From: Akkermansiaceae bacterium
Lineage (GTDB): Bacteria; Verrucomicrobiota; Verrucomicrobiia; Verrucomicrobiales; Akkermansiaceae
Length of the DNA: 64,000 bases
Assembly (NCBI GenBank): GCA_024233135.1
Contig: JACKPZ010000018.1
Location: 1-64,000 of the forward strand
Reading direction: 5' to 3'
Shown here: one piece after another, positions 1 to 8,091 of the stretch
How positions within the stretch are numbered: position 1 is the stretch's first letter
Layout: every line of letters starts with the position of its first letter
Position numbers and translations under genes: made by a program
The notes under the pieces: model-generated
The model's database searches: none
What the model was told of the DNA's origin: nothing
The model's input: the letters and a program-made list of their open reading frames with translations, nothing else

Positions 1-122
1 CTTTGGACCGGCACGCTGATGAGCGAGGCGACGGGATTGGCGAGTTGTTTCGCGAGATCCGCGTCCTCGGCGAGGACGGGGGAAACGAGAGCGGCAAAAA
101 GGAAAAGGTGGCGCGGTTTCAT
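1..122 (-). CDS. Outer-membrane transporter-like protein, N-terminal fragment
   Basis: Only the first 40 codons are present; the gene continues beyond the left edge. The translation starts MKPRHLFLFAALVSPVLAED, a signal peptide with a likely cut after VLA. It continues into a DLAKQLANPVASLISVPVQ-type stretch. That stretch (acidic residue, LAKQ, NPVAxLISVP, Q) is how members of the outer-membrane 'transporter/neuromedin U-like' beta-barrel family begin after the signal peptide. This is family knowledge and not proof of function. It lies on the same strand as the lipoprotein and DUF1254 genes to its right, so it may be the distal gene of that group. A hairpin at 170-199 separates it from the lipoprotein gene. 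The substrate is unknown. Confidence 0.6.
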   Translation of the reverse strand, partial: MKPRHLFLFAALVSPVLAEDADLAKQLANPVASLISVPVQ

Positions 123-169
123 GGAACTTCGAGGGACTGAGGATTCGTGGTGGGATCGTAGAAGGTAAG

Positions 170-199
170 CCCGGGCGCATCAGAAAGGATGCGCCCGGG
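170..199 (-). terminator. Stem-loop downstream of the small lipoprotein gene
   Basis: A perfect 11-bp inverted repeat (CCCGGGCGCAT at 170-180, complement at 189-199) encloses an 8-nt loop. On the minus strand it starts 28 nt after the lipoprotein stop codon and is followed by a short pyrimidine stretch (CTTAC), not a long U-tract. It is probably a transcription terminator of the lipoprotein gene. It lies between that gene and the transporter-like start, so readthrough would be needed for co-transcription. Confidence 0.6.
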
Positions 200-227
200 T
201 CTTCCCGGGACTATGGACACCCAGAGG

Positions 228-431
228 TCAATGGTTCCGGTCATTCCGGCTCTTTTGATCCTGGGCATGCTTGTATTTCACATAGTCCTCGCGTCGTTCC
301 TCCTCGCGGTGATCGTCGTAGGCCTTGTAGGCGGCGGCCCCGGCGGCGGCGGACCCGGCACGGGTCGCACAGGAGGGCAGGGCGAAGCAGCTGGCGGCGA
401 CGGCCGCCGCGACAATGAGCATGGTCTTCAT
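228..431 (-). CDS. Small putative lipoprotein (67 aa)
   Basis: The protein begins MKTMLIVAAAVAASCFALPSC: a basic start, a hydrophobic run and an LPSC lipobox whose Cys would be lipidated. The mature part is only about 47 residues, Ala-rich at first, then highly charged (DDHREEERREDY, KYKHAQDQ). I recognise no domain. The start ATG sits 25 nt downstream of the stop of the DUF1254 gene on the same strand, so the two are probably co-transcribed and the lipoprotein may be an envelope partner. Length and composition fit the small envelope lipoproteins often left as hypothetical. A terminator-like hairpin follows. Confidence 0.6.
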   Translation of the reverse strand: MKTMLIVAAAVAASCFALPSCATRAGSAAAGAAAYKAYDDHREEERREDYVKYKHAQDQKSRNDRNH

Positions 432-456
432 GGTTCGACTGGTTGGTGTTTCGGGT

Positions 457-1977
457 TCAGGATGCGGGGGAGGCTTTGGTATGGGTGGCCTTCTCGACGT
501 CAGGCATCACCCACTTGCGGTCGAAGAACGCCTCGGTGGGGCCGTAAAGGCGGAAGAAGACGAACCAGGACTTTCCGGGTACGGTCTGGATCCAGTTCTT
601 CTCCATGCCCTTCGGCGCCTCGGGGCCGAAATGAATGTCGACCGAGCCGTCGTCGTTCTTGTCCATCTCGACGTGGGAGCCGACGGACGGTTTCATGGTG
701 TCGGTGACGATTTGCGAGCGGGTCATCGAGTCATAAACAGTGACCGACCAGAACTGCTCGGCCGGCACGTTGGCGGGCACGTGCAAAGTGTAGGTCTTGC
801 CGCCGTCGAACCACTCGTCGTCCGAGTCCGAATAGGCGCCGATGTATTGTGATCCCTTGCCGATGAGCTTCTTGATCATGCCCTCGCCCACCCAGATGCC
901 CTGATAGGTATAGTCGGTGCGCTCGTCGATCTGGTCGTAGTGCTCGGCGCGCTGGTCGGCGTTCATGGTGATCATGAAGCCCCATTTCGAGCCGGGCACG
1001 TACTCGCCCTCACGCTTCGCGAAGCCGATCGTCTGGCACATGATCTTGCCCATCGCGGCGGCCTTGGTGAGGAGCTCCTTCTGCCGCTCGTCCGGTTGGA
1101 ACGGCTTGCCCTTCTCGATGCCCAGCGGCCGGAGCATGCCGAGGATCAGGCGGTCGCGTTCGTGGACCGGCTCGCGGTTGACGATCTCCGCGACGCGCTT
1201 CCAGTATTCGAAGCCGGTCGGCGGCAGCAGGTTGAGCGGCTTGCCGGACACCGAGACGATCTTCGTCGCCGGCGGATTGTCCTTCATGGAGAGCGGATAG
1301 ATCTTCATCGTCCGCAGGTTGTCGGCGGCGCCCTTGGCATCGCCGTCCTTGATCAGGCCCCGGACGAGGTACCCGAAGACGCGCGAGGGCGAGGTGAAGA
1401 CGAAGTATCCCTCCTCGGGCGCATCCCCCTTGTAGTCCGGAGGCAGAATCAGGAACTTGCCGCCCTTGCCCTTGTCCGGTCCGAAGGGGCCGACGTCGCA
1501 GATCGGGCGCTGCCAGATGTCGTCGATCATCCCGAGCGCACCCGGAGGCGACTCGATGACGATCGGGCCGACGGCACTGTCGAGGTGCGTGGCGGCGTAG
1601 ATGGTGGTGTCGTTCGGCGTCAGGCCGACGGTCACCGGGTCGCAGAACTTTTCCCAGATGGCGACGTCGCCGTACCCGAGGCTCAGTTGTTTCTTCATCT
1701 GGCGTGCCCACTCGTCGTAGTGCACGGCGGGCGTCGCCCAGATGTAGCCTTCCACGGCGCGCTGGAAGTCGAGCGCGTTGTACATGATGCCCACGGTCTC
1801 CTTGGTCGGCAGCCCGCGTTCGAAGTTGAACTCCCACGACGGGGTGGTGTAGGAACTGGATGCCGGGACTTTCATGTCCGGTGTCGGGACATCCTGGCCG
1901 TGGCAGGGGGTGGCAACCGCCAGCGCGAAGGTCGCGGTGGCAACGGGAGCGATGAGGGTATGACGTGGGGTTTTCAT
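457..1977 (-). CDS. DUF1254/DUF1214 domain secreted protein (506 aa)
   Basis: The protein has an N-terminal signal peptide (MKTPRHTLIAPVATATFALA... cut probably near CHGQ, about residue 28). A DUF1254-like part follows (about 50-200: ALDFQRAVEGYIWATP, SPPGALGMIDDIWQRP, GPDKGKGGKFLILPP). The C-terminal DUF1214-like half (about 370-495) includes the GGKTYTLHVPANVPAEQFWSVTVYD and WFVFFRLYGPTEAFFDRKW regions. The frame stays open upstream, but I chose the ATG at 1977 because it gives the signal peptide. The biochemical function of DUF1254 proteins is not established; they are large extracytoplasmic beta-rich proteins. This is the second of two tandem paralogues (40 nt after the other), and a small lipoprotein follows it. 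The AraC regulators across the divergent promoter are candidate controllers. Confidence 0.85.
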   Translation of the reverse strand: MKTPRHTLIAPVATATFALAVATPCHGQDVPTPDMKVPASSSYTTPSWEFNFERGLPTKETVGIMYNALDFQRAVEGYIWATPAVHYDEWARQMKKQLSLGYGDVAIWEKFCDPVTVGLTPNDTTIYAATHLDSAVGPIVIESPPGALGMIDDIWQRPICDVGPFGPDKGKGGKFLILPPDYKGDAPEEGYFVFTSPSRVFGYLVRGLIKDGDAKGAADNLRTMKIYPLSMKDNPPATKIVSVSGKPLNLLPPTGFEYWKRVAEIVNREPVHERDRLILGMLRPLGIEKGKPFQPDERQKELLTKAAAMGKIMCQTIGFAKREGEYVPGSKWGFMITMNADQRAEHYDQIDERTDYTYQGIWVGEGMIKKLIGKGSQYIGAYSDSDDEWFDGGKTYTLHVPANVPAEQFWSVTVYDSMTRSQIVTDTMKPSVGSHVEMDKNDDGSVDIHFGPEAPKGMEKNWIQTVPGKSWFVFFRLYGPTEAFFDRKWVMPDVEKATHTKASPAS

Positions 1978-2017
1978 GGTGGTGTTAGATAGGGTGTTGA
2001 AACGAAGGGTTTGGGGA

Positions 2018-3478
2018 TCACTTCGCTTTTTCGATGTCCGGCACCGGCCAGGTCGCCTCGAGGAAACCCTCGAGCGGCCCATAGCAGCGCAGGTAGGTGA
2101 ACCACGCCTTCCCGGGGGAGGTCTGGACCCAGTTCGACTCCTTGCCTGCCGGGGCCTTGGGGCCGAACCAGAGGTCCACGCTGCCGTCGTCGTTCTGCTT
2201 GAGTCCCTTGGTGCGCGAGCCGATCTCGGCGACCTTGGTTTCGTTCGGCACGAAGGAGCGGGTCCCGGTGTCGTAGAGGGTGATCGACCAGAACCGCTTG
2301 GCCGGGGGATTCGGCGGAACGTGCAGGTGATAGTTCTTTCCGCCGTCGAGCCAGTCGCCGTCGTGGTCGCGATACATTCCGATGTATCCCGAGCCCACGC
2401 CCGGGGTCTTGGTCACCATGGCGAAGGAGGTGGCAATGGCCTCGTAGGTGTAGGCCGCGCGTTCCTCGAGGGCGTCGTACGATTCACCCCGCTGGCTGGG
2501 AACCTCCGGTTCGAGCACGTATTTCCAGTGCGAATCATCCCGGTAGCGGGCGGCCTCGCCGCGCTTGAAGTGGTCGAAGGAGTTGGCCATCGCCATCTTC
2601 TCGCCGACGATCGCGGCGGCCTCGAGGACCTTGGCCTGGTGCTCGTCGGGCTGGAAGGCCTTGCCCTTTTCGATGCCGAGGCTGCGGAGCATCGCCATGA
2701 AGAAGCGGTCGCGCTCCTCGACCGGCTCGCGCTGGATCACCGTGTTGAGGCGCTCCCAGTAGGCCATGCCGTGCGGCTGGGCCATGAAGGAGTTCTTCTC
2801 GCCGGCGAAGATCAGTTTCGAGGCGGGCGGGTTGTCGCGCTTGGAGAACGGATAGAGCTTGAGCTTGGACGAGAGGTCCTTGACCTCGTCCGGGTTGAGG
2901 ATGCGCAGGCCCATCATGGCGGTGGCCGTTGGCAGCTGGATCACGCGGTAGCCGTCGGCGCCCTTCGGCGTTTCCTGGCCGGGGCCGGTGATGAGCAATT
3001 TGACGCCCTCGCCTTTGTCGGGGCCGGGCAGCCCGAAGTCGCCCTGCGCGCGCTGCGAGAAGTCCATGATCGAGCCGATGATGGCGCCGGGCGGGATGTC
3101 CCAGACCACCGGACCGGTTTTCTCCAGATTCGGGAAGCCGAAGACGTAGGTCACGTTGGAGGTGGGCGTCAGGATGCCCATCGAGCCCTCGTAGCCGCCG
3201 TAGGCGACCATGTCGGTCTCACCGGTCGCGCCGTGGAAGCGGTTGGATTCGAGCCAGCCCTGGGCGCCGACGTAGGGCAGGCCCCAGAGGAAACTCTGGA
3301 CGCCGTATTGGAAGTCGAGCCAGCTGAAGAGGAGGTCGCTGGTTTCCTCGGTCGGCATGCCGCGTTCGTCGAAGGTCAATGTGCCGACGCGGGTTTCGAT
3401 GCTGCGTCCGCCATCCTGGGCGAGGCCCGAAACGGGCAACAGGGCGGCGGCGAGGGAGAGAAGTCGTTGTGGTTTCAT
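2018..3478 (-). CDS. DUF1254/DUF1214 domain secreted protein (486 aa), paralogue
   Basis: The start at 3478 gives a clear signal peptide (MKPQRLLSLAAALLPVSGLA, cut before QDGG). The DUF1254 part shows WLDFQYGVQSFLWGLPYVGAQGW (split by position, about 55-80) and DIPPGAIIGSIMDFSQR. The DUF1214 part near the C-terminus shows GGKNYHLHVPPNPPAKRFWSITLYD and WFTYLRCYGPLEGFLEATW. It is the same family and order as the neighbouring gene at 457-1977, with clearly diverged sequence, so it is an old tandem duplication. It is the first gene after the 217-nt divergent region shared with the first AraC regulator, so the pair is probably one operon read leftwards. The enzymatic activity, if any, is unknown. 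Confidence 0.85.
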   Translation of the reverse strand: MKPQRLLSLAAALLPVSGLAQDGGRSIETRVGTLTFDERGMPTEETSDLLFSWLDFQYGVQSFLWGLPYVGAQGWLESNRFHGATGETDMVAYGGYEGSMGILTPTSNVTYVFGFPNLEKTGPVVWDIPPGAIIGSIMDFSQRAQGDFGLPGPDKGEGVKLLITGPGQETPKGADGYRVIQLPTATAMMGLRILNPDEVKDLSSKLKLYPFSKRDNPPASKLIFAGEKNSFMAQPHGMAYWERLNTVIQREPVEERDRFFMAMLRSLGIEKGKAFQPDEHQAKVLEAAAIVGEKMAMANSFDHFKRGEAARYRDDSHWKYVLEPEVPSQRGESYDALEERAAYTYEAIATSFAMVTKTPGVGSGYIGMYRDHDGDWLDGGKNYHLHVPPNPPAKRFWSITLYDTGTRSFVPNETKVAEIGSRTKGLKQNDDGSVDLWFGPKAPAGKESNWVQTSPGKAWFTYLRCYGPLEGFLEATWPVPDIEKAK

Positions 3479-3695
3479 GGTGGTGGGATTTGTTTTCCGG
3501 ATGCGCGCATCCGTGGCGTTCGGATGGGGGAAACGCGCTACAACAGCCCTAGCGGTTCCCGCCGACTGGAGAAAGGGGAGGGGGTATCCAGAATCCGAAA
3601 GCCCTGTCCGAAATCCGAAATCCACGTGCATGCCGAGGCCCGTTGGGCTACCGGGGAGCGGTCGGGGACCATCCTTCCGCCCGACACCCGGAGCC
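3479..3695. promoter_or_regulatory. Divergent intergenic region, DUF1254 pair / AraC triplet
   Basis: These 217 nt separate two divergent start codons and must hold both promoters. There is a perfect 14-bp palindrome GGATGCGCGCATCC at 3499-3512, about 20 nt upstream of the DUF1254 start. A direct repeat of TCCGAAA lies at about 3590-3625 on the AraC side. Both are candidate operator sites for the adjacent regulators; binding is inferred. I could not pick a convincing -35/-10 pair. Confidence 0.4.
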
Positions 3696-4634
3696 ATGGG
3701 AACAGCCGTCATCCGCAGTGCCATCGACCTGGTGGGCTTCGCTCCCGAAGCGATGCGGGAGGCCATTTTCGGCGGCAACTTCGAGCACTTCATCCTCGGG
3801 CGCCCGCCGTTCCAATACCGGTGGCGGCAATGGACGACCGGGTCGTTCGCGTTGAACACCGGATGTTACGGCTCCCCGACGCGGGTGCTCGGCTCGTTCC
3901 CGTCCGGCCGGTTGTGCGTCGGCTATCATCGGAATCCGACCGGTGCGGGCTGGATCAACGGCTTCGAGATCGGCCGCGGGCAGCTGCAGGTCTTCGCCGA
4001 GCGCACCGAGGCGAACTACCGCTGCAGCGCGAGCAGCGAGTGGGTTGCCATCGGTCTGGAGCGCGGGATCCTGCAAGCGGCGGCGGTCGAACACTTCGGG
4101 CGAGAAGTCTGGATTCCACAGGCGGGCTCCCTGAACCTCAATGTCCCGCAACGCCTGCTGGTCGGCCTCGACCGCCTGATCCAGGGCTCGCTGCGGGAGG
4201 ACTCGGATCCGCAGGAGTCGATTGTTCCGATCACCCGGCTTCTTGCCGAAATCCTCGTCATCCAGAATCCCGACGAACTCCGCAAGTCCGCGCTGCGCTG
4301 GCGGAAGCGCGCGGCGAAGATGGAGGTCGCCGAGGCATACCTGCGTTCGCGCCTGGCCCTGCCGTTCGACGGGCGGTCCCTGGCCGATGTGATGGGTCTG
4401 GGCGAGCGCAGCCTGCAGGCGATGTTCAAGCACGCGTATGGAATCGGCCCGGCGAAGTGGGCGCGCTGCCTCGCGCTTCATGAGGTGCGCAAGGAACTGA
4501 GCCGGTTGGCGGCCGGGGACACCATCATCCGGGATGTCGCGCGGGCCCACGGGTTCGAGCACATGGGGCGCTTTTCAGGCTATTACAAGGAGCTCTTCGG
4601 GGAGTCCCCCTCGGCCACGTTGGCGCGCTTGTAG
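3696..4634 (+). CDS. AraC-family transcriptional regulator (312 aa), copy 1 of 3
   Basis: The N-terminal ~200 residues are a sensor-like region (AIDLVGFAPEAMREAIFGGNFEHFILG..., QWTTGSFALNTG). The C-terminal ~100 residues are an AraC-type DNA-binding domain: first helix-turn-helix around GERSLQAMFKHAYGIGPAKWAR and second around IIRDVARAHGFEHMGRFSGYYKELFG, ending FGESPSATLARL. The start at 3696 makes it exactly the length of the next two genes, which also begin a few residues before an AIxLxxFxPEAMxE motif. It faces the DUF1254 genes across a shared promoter region and is their most likely regulator. It is the most diverged of the three (for example IIRDVARAHGFEH where the others have TIQAVAEECGF). 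Confidence 0.88.
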   Translation: MGTAVIRSAIDLVGFAPEAMREAIFGGNFEHFILGRPPFQYRWRQWTTGSFALNTGCYGSPTRVLGSFPSGRLCVGYHRNPTGAGWINGFEIGRGQLQVFAERTEANYRCSASSEWVAIGLERGILQAAAVEHFGREVWIPQAGSLNLNVPQRLLVGLDRLIQGSLREDSDPQESIVPITRLLAEILVIQNPDELRKSALRWRKRAAKMEVAEAYLRSRLALPFDGRSLADVMGLGERSLQAMFKHAYGIGPAKWARCLALHEVRKELSRLAAGDTIIRDVARAHGFEHMGRFSGYYKELFGESPSATLARL

Positions 4635-4679
4635 CCGCCGGAACGGGCTCGTGGTTTCCCGTCCGGGGACGCGATGTTA

Positions 4680-4760
4680 TCCGGAAAACGAAAAATGGGT
4701 GCGGAAACGGACCACATTTGGCAAAAGCACCGGTGACCACCGCGATCGAGCGGTTTTCCC
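4680..4760 (+). repeat. Duplicated upstream region of AraC copy 2
   Basis: The stretch before copy 2 (AAAAATGGGTGCGGAAACGG at 4691-4710) matches the stretch before copy 3 at about 5759-5780 (AAAAA...GGTGCGGAAGAACG) at nearly the same distance from the start codon (about 60 nt). The coding duplication therefore took its upstream control region with it. Similarity is partial, with small indels. Confidence 0.5.
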
Positions 4761-5699
4761 ATGAAGGCGGAAGTGACCCGAAATGCGATCGACCTCGAGG
4801 ACTTCACCCCCGAGGCGATGCAGGAAGTCATCCGCGGCGCGACGCTCGAACACTTCGTGCTCGGCAACGACCTGTGCCGGTTCCGCGGTCGGCAGTGGAC
4901 GACGGGAACGTTTTCGGTCAACACCGGATCCTACAGTTTCGCCACGCGGATTCTGGGCTGCTTTCCGCAAGACCGGATCACCATCGGCTACATGAGGCGG
5001 ATGAGCAGCACCAGTTGGATGAACGGTTTCGACGTCCGGACCGACCATCTTCAATTCTACCCCGAGGGGACCGAAGTGAACTACCGCAGCGCCCGGAATG
5101 GCGAATGGGTGGGCATCGAAATGGAGCGCGAGTTCTTGGAATCCACCGTGCTCGAACACCTCGGTCGCGAGTTGGGGCTGCCGCGCCGGGGGGCATGGAA
5201 CGTGACCGTGCCGCTCCCGCTGCTGGGAGAACTCGACCGTTTGGTCATGGCGTCGCTGCGCCCCGAGGCGGACCCCCGCGCCATGATTCTTCCGATCACC
5301 CGCATGATCGCCGACCTGCTGGCAAGCCAGAACGCCGACTCGTTGCGCGGTTCCATGTTGCGCTGGAAAAAGCGTTCCGCGGAACTGTGGGCGGCGGAAT
5401 CCTACCTGAGGTCCAATCTGGCGGACGGGTTCAACTCCGATGCCTTCGCCGCGGCGATGGGGAGGAGCGAACGGAGCCTGCAACTTCTTTTCAAAGAGGC
5501 CTATGGATTCAGCCCCCAGCACTGGGCGCGCTGCCTGGCCCTGCACATGGCCCGCAAATACCTCCAAAGAATCAACCCGAGGCTCTACACCATCCAGGCC
5601 GTTGCGGAGGAATGCGGCTTCAACCATATGGGGCGGTTCGCCCATCACTACAAGGCCCTGTTTGGCGAGAGCCCCTCGATGACGCTGGCGAAGGTGTAG
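4761..5699 (+). CDS. AraC-family transcriptional regulator (312 aa), copy 2 of 3
   Basis: It has the same architecture and length as its neighbours: MKAEVTRNAIDLEDFTPEAM at the start, the conserved RQWTTGTFSVNTGSYSFATR sensor segment, and the C-terminal AraC domain with SERSLQLLFKEAYGFSPQHW and AVAEECGFNHMGRFAHHYKA. The ATG is 126 nt after the stop of copy 1, with its own upstream region, so it may have its own promoter. It is much closer to copy 3 than to copy 1 (the RxYTIQAVAEECGF segment is identical in copies 2 and 3). The ligand is unknown. The wide sensor domain without an obvious HxH cupin motif recalls EutR-like AraC members, a weak resemblance only. Confidence 0.87.
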   Translation: MKAEVTRNAIDLEDFTPEAMQEVIRGATLEHFVLGNDLCRFRGRQWTTGTFSVNTGSYSFATRILGCFPQDRITIGYMRRMSSTSWMNGFDVRTDHLQFYPEGTEVNYRSARNGEWVGIEMEREFLESTVLEHLGRELGLPRRGAWNVTVPLPLLGELDRLVMASLRPEADPRAMILPITRMIADLLASQNADSLRGSMLRWKKRSAELWAAESYLRSNLADGFNSDAFAAAMGRSERSLQLLFKEAYGFSPQHWARCLALHMARKYLQRINPRLYTIQAVAEECGFNHMGRFAHHYKALFGESPSMTLAKV

Positions 5700-5749
5700 T
5701 TGGCGGGTTCCGGCGGTAGCCGGGGATTCCGGCATGGCATGATGTGCCT

Positions 5750-5822
5750 TCCGAAGAGCAAAAAACAAGGTGCGGAAGAACGTCGGATTTGGGAAATTCC
5801 GTGGATCACCGCATTGCTCCCC
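5750..5822 (+). repeat. Duplicated upstream region of AraC copy 3
   Basis: This is the counterpart of the region before copy 2: an A-run followed by GGTGCGGAA about 60 nt before the ATG, then TGGATCACCGC where copy 2 has CGGTGACCACCGC. It shows that the duplicated unit was gene plus leader. It could carry a promoter or an autoregulatory operator. Confidence 0.45.
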
Positions 5823-6761
5823 ATGAAGACGGCAGTGACCCGCAGAGCCATCGAGTTGAAGTCCTTCGCGCCTGAGGCGATGAAGGAAGTGATCGATGGG
5901 GGAAATTTCGAACACTACGTCCTCGGAAGCACGGCATGTCATTTTGCGGGCCGGCAATGGACGGTCGGTTCCTTTTCGGTGAACAGCGGTCGCTACAGTT
6001 TTCCGTGCCGCGTGCTCGGAGCCTTCCCCCGGAATCTCGTCACGATCGGTTTCACTCGAAGAATGAGCGCCCCGGGTTGGTTCAACGGGTTCGAGGTCCA
6101 CGGGGGGCAGATGCAGATCATCGCGGAAGGGGGGGAGGCGAACATGTATTGTGCTCCGGATGCCCATTGGGTGGCGATGGAGATGGAACGCGACGAGTTG
6201 CAGGCGGTGGCATGGAAGCACCTTGGAAGGGAACTCGACCTGCCCCGGAGGGGAACCATGGGTTTTGACGTGCCGTCCACCCTGTTGGCGGAACTCGACC
6301 GCCTCATCATGGTTTCCCTGCGGCCTGACTCCGACGCATTGAGTCTTCGCCCCGCGATCGTGCGCGCGGTGGTCGAACTGTTGGCAAGTCATGACACGGA
6401 GATCCTGCGTGCCACGCTGCGGCGCCACGCGGAACGAAACCGGCGGCTTGCAGATGCCGAGCGCTATCTTCGCAGGCACATGGCCAATGAATTCGACGCC
6501 GACGCCTTCGCTTCGGCGATGGGGCGGAGCGAGCGCAGCCTGCAGTTGCTCTTCAAGGAGGCCTATGGGATCACGCCCCAACAGTGGGCGCGCTGCCTCG
6601 GGCTACACATGGCACGCAGGGCGCTCCAGAGGATCGATCCGAGGCTCTACACGATCCAGGCGGTCGCGGAGGAATGCGGATTCCACCATATGGGACGCTT
6701 TTCCCGATACTATCAGGACCTCTTCGGCGAGAGCCCGTCGGTGACGCTGGCGGACCGCTAG
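5823..6761 (+). CDS. AraC-family transcriptional regulator (312 aa), copy 3 of 3
   Basis: It begins MKTAVTRRAIELKSFAPEAM and carries the family sensor region (RQWTVGSFSVNSGRYSFPCR) and a C-terminal AraC domain (SERSLQLLFKEAYGITPQQW, AVAEECGFHHMGRFSRYYQD). The open frame extends further upstream, but the ATG at 5823 matches the starts of the paralogues exactly and gives the same 312-residue length. It is closely related to copy 2 in the DNA-binding half, so both may see the same operator. The sensor half differs more, as expected if the ligands diverged. No further target gene lies downstream; the next genes converge on it. Confidence 0.87.
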   Translation: MKTAVTRRAIELKSFAPEAMKEVIDGGNFEHYVLGSTACHFAGRQWTVGSFSVNSGRYSFPCRVLGAFPRNLVTIGFTRRMSAPGWFNGFEVHGGQMQIIAEGGEANMYCAPDAHWVAMEMERDELQAVAWKHLGRELDLPRRGTMGFDVPSTLLAELDRLIMVSLRPDSDALSLRPAIVRAVVELLASHDTEILRATLRRHAERNRRLADAERYLRRHMANEFDADAFASAMGRSERSLQLLFKEAYGITPQQWARCLGLHMARRALQRIDPRLYTIQAVAEECGFHHMGRFSRYYQDLFGESPSVTLADR

Positions 6762-6879
6762 CCCGGCATCCAGGACGGCCTCCACCGGAAGGAAATCGGT
6801 TCACGCGATGGCGCGGAGTTTGCAGCCCTTCGACATGCTGCGAGGCTTCTATCAAAAACGCCCGGGCAACCGACAATCC

Positions 6880-8091
6880 TCACGGATTGATCGGCGGCAA
6901 TGCGTCCGGCGCCGGAGCTGCTTCGGTCTGGCGACGTGTCCGCCGGTAGGCATCGGCGAGAGCGCGACCGGACCAGGTTGCATCCACATCTCGGCCGTAG
7001 AGTTGCCGGTGGAGCACGCCCAACTCGCGGTCGACCCAGTCATCCGTCCGTGGTTCCGGATGCATCACGCGGCGTGTGGCCCAGGCCCGGGCGGCGGCGG
7101 GCGCGTCGTTTTCCGAGCATGCCCGCAGGAACGCCCGGTCGGCGCGGCGTGCGGGCGGGTCGATTGCATCATGGGTCCGGCGGGCGAGAGCGGCGATTGG
7201 TTTTCTGAAACGCAGGGCGGCTCCGCACGCCGCGACCGGCAACAGCCACCACAGGAATCGGGCGGGCGATGGTTTCTCCGGCGGAACCGGAGGGGCGGTC
7301 GCGCTGAAGCTCACCTCGGGAAGAGTTTTGGTTTCCAGGGTCTTCGTTTCCGGGTTCCACCAAACATATCGGATGGCGGGCAGCGTATGTTGACCGGCCT
7401 GCTGGACGAGATAGGTCAATGTCTCCCGACGTTCGCCCGAGAAACTGCCGCGATCGATCCGATCGTTGATCTCCGGGTCCGCCGTGTAAACTCGGATGCC
7501 CACCGGTCCGGTGTCCGGCGCGGGGGCGAGCGCCATGCCGCTCATGCCCTCGGCACGCTGGACGATGGTCCGCTTGAAGACGGCACCGGTTTTCACAGAT
7601 CCAGGCTGGGGATCCCATGTCTCATCGATGACCAGTGACCCGGTGGTGACGAGAAACCCTAGGTCCTCGCTGCCGGGCGGGCGTTGGATCGACAGCTCCG
7701 CGGAGTCCGTCTGCGACGTCTCGTCGAACGACGGTCCGGTATAACCCTTGCGGTGGCTGAAACGAACGGTGATGGGAGGAAGCTCGACGCTGCCTCTCGC
7801 TTGGGAGAACAGGGCGAACTCATGGCGTTGGGTGAACACCTCGGTATCACCGTCCGTCTTCGAGCCGAGCACCGGCGAGCCGAGCTTGAGGATCACCGTT
7901 CCTGGAATCTGCGGCAGATCGAACGACGGCGTCCCTGTGAAACTCCCCGGCGCCTGCAGTTCGATGAAAAACGGGAGGCTTTGGCCGGTCCATGCTGCGG
8001 TCTTCGGAACATCGAGTTTCACGGCCGGCGCGGCGGAGAGCGCCATCGGCAGCAACGAGGCGGCGAGGATGATGAACGTGACGGGTTTCAT
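6880..8091 (-). CDS. batD: BatD-like membrane protein (403 aa)
   Basis: A signal peptide (MKPVTFIILAASLLPMALSA) leads into an extracytoplasmic beta-rich BatD region: VPKTAAWTGQSLPFFIELQA, then PGTVILKLG, RHEFALFSQARGSVELPPITVRF and a second repeat with the typical TLTYLVQQAGQHTLPAIRY. One transmembrane helix (RFLWWLLPVAACGAALRF, about 285-302) precedes a cytoplasmic tail of about 100 residues with an RAFLRACSENDAPAAARAW segment. Its ATG overlaps the batC stop as ATGA, so translation is coupled. It is the last gene of the moxR-bat operon. Bat proteins act together at the inner membrane and are linked to stress tolerance in other phyla; the mechanism is not settled. Confidence 0.85.
   Translation of the reverse strand: MKPVTFIILAASLLPMALSAAPAVKLDVPKTAAWTGQSLPFFIELQAPGSFTGTPSFDLPQIPGTVILKLGSPVLGSKTDGDTEVFTQRHEFALFSQARGSVELPPITVRFSHRKGYTGPSFDETSQTDSAELSIQRPPGSEDLGFLVTTGSLVIDETWDPQPGSVKTGAVFKRTIVQRAEGMSGMALAPAPDTGPVGIRVYTADPEINDRIDRGSFSGERRETLTYLVQQAGQHTLPAIRYVWWNPETKTLETKTLPEVSFSATAPPVPPEKPSPARFLWWLLPVAACGAALRFRKPIAALARRTHDAIDPPARRADRAFLRACSENDAPAAARAWATRRVMHPEPRTDDWVDRELGVLHRQLYGRDVDATWSGRALADAYRRTRRQTEAAPAPDALPPINP

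Noticed and set aside
1976..4483. Very long open frame on the plus strand opposite the two DUF1254 genes
   Set aside because: It is antisense to two genes with signal peptides and clear domains; its translation is Arg/Val/Gly/Leu-rich with no motif. Long antisense frames are common in GC-rich DNA.
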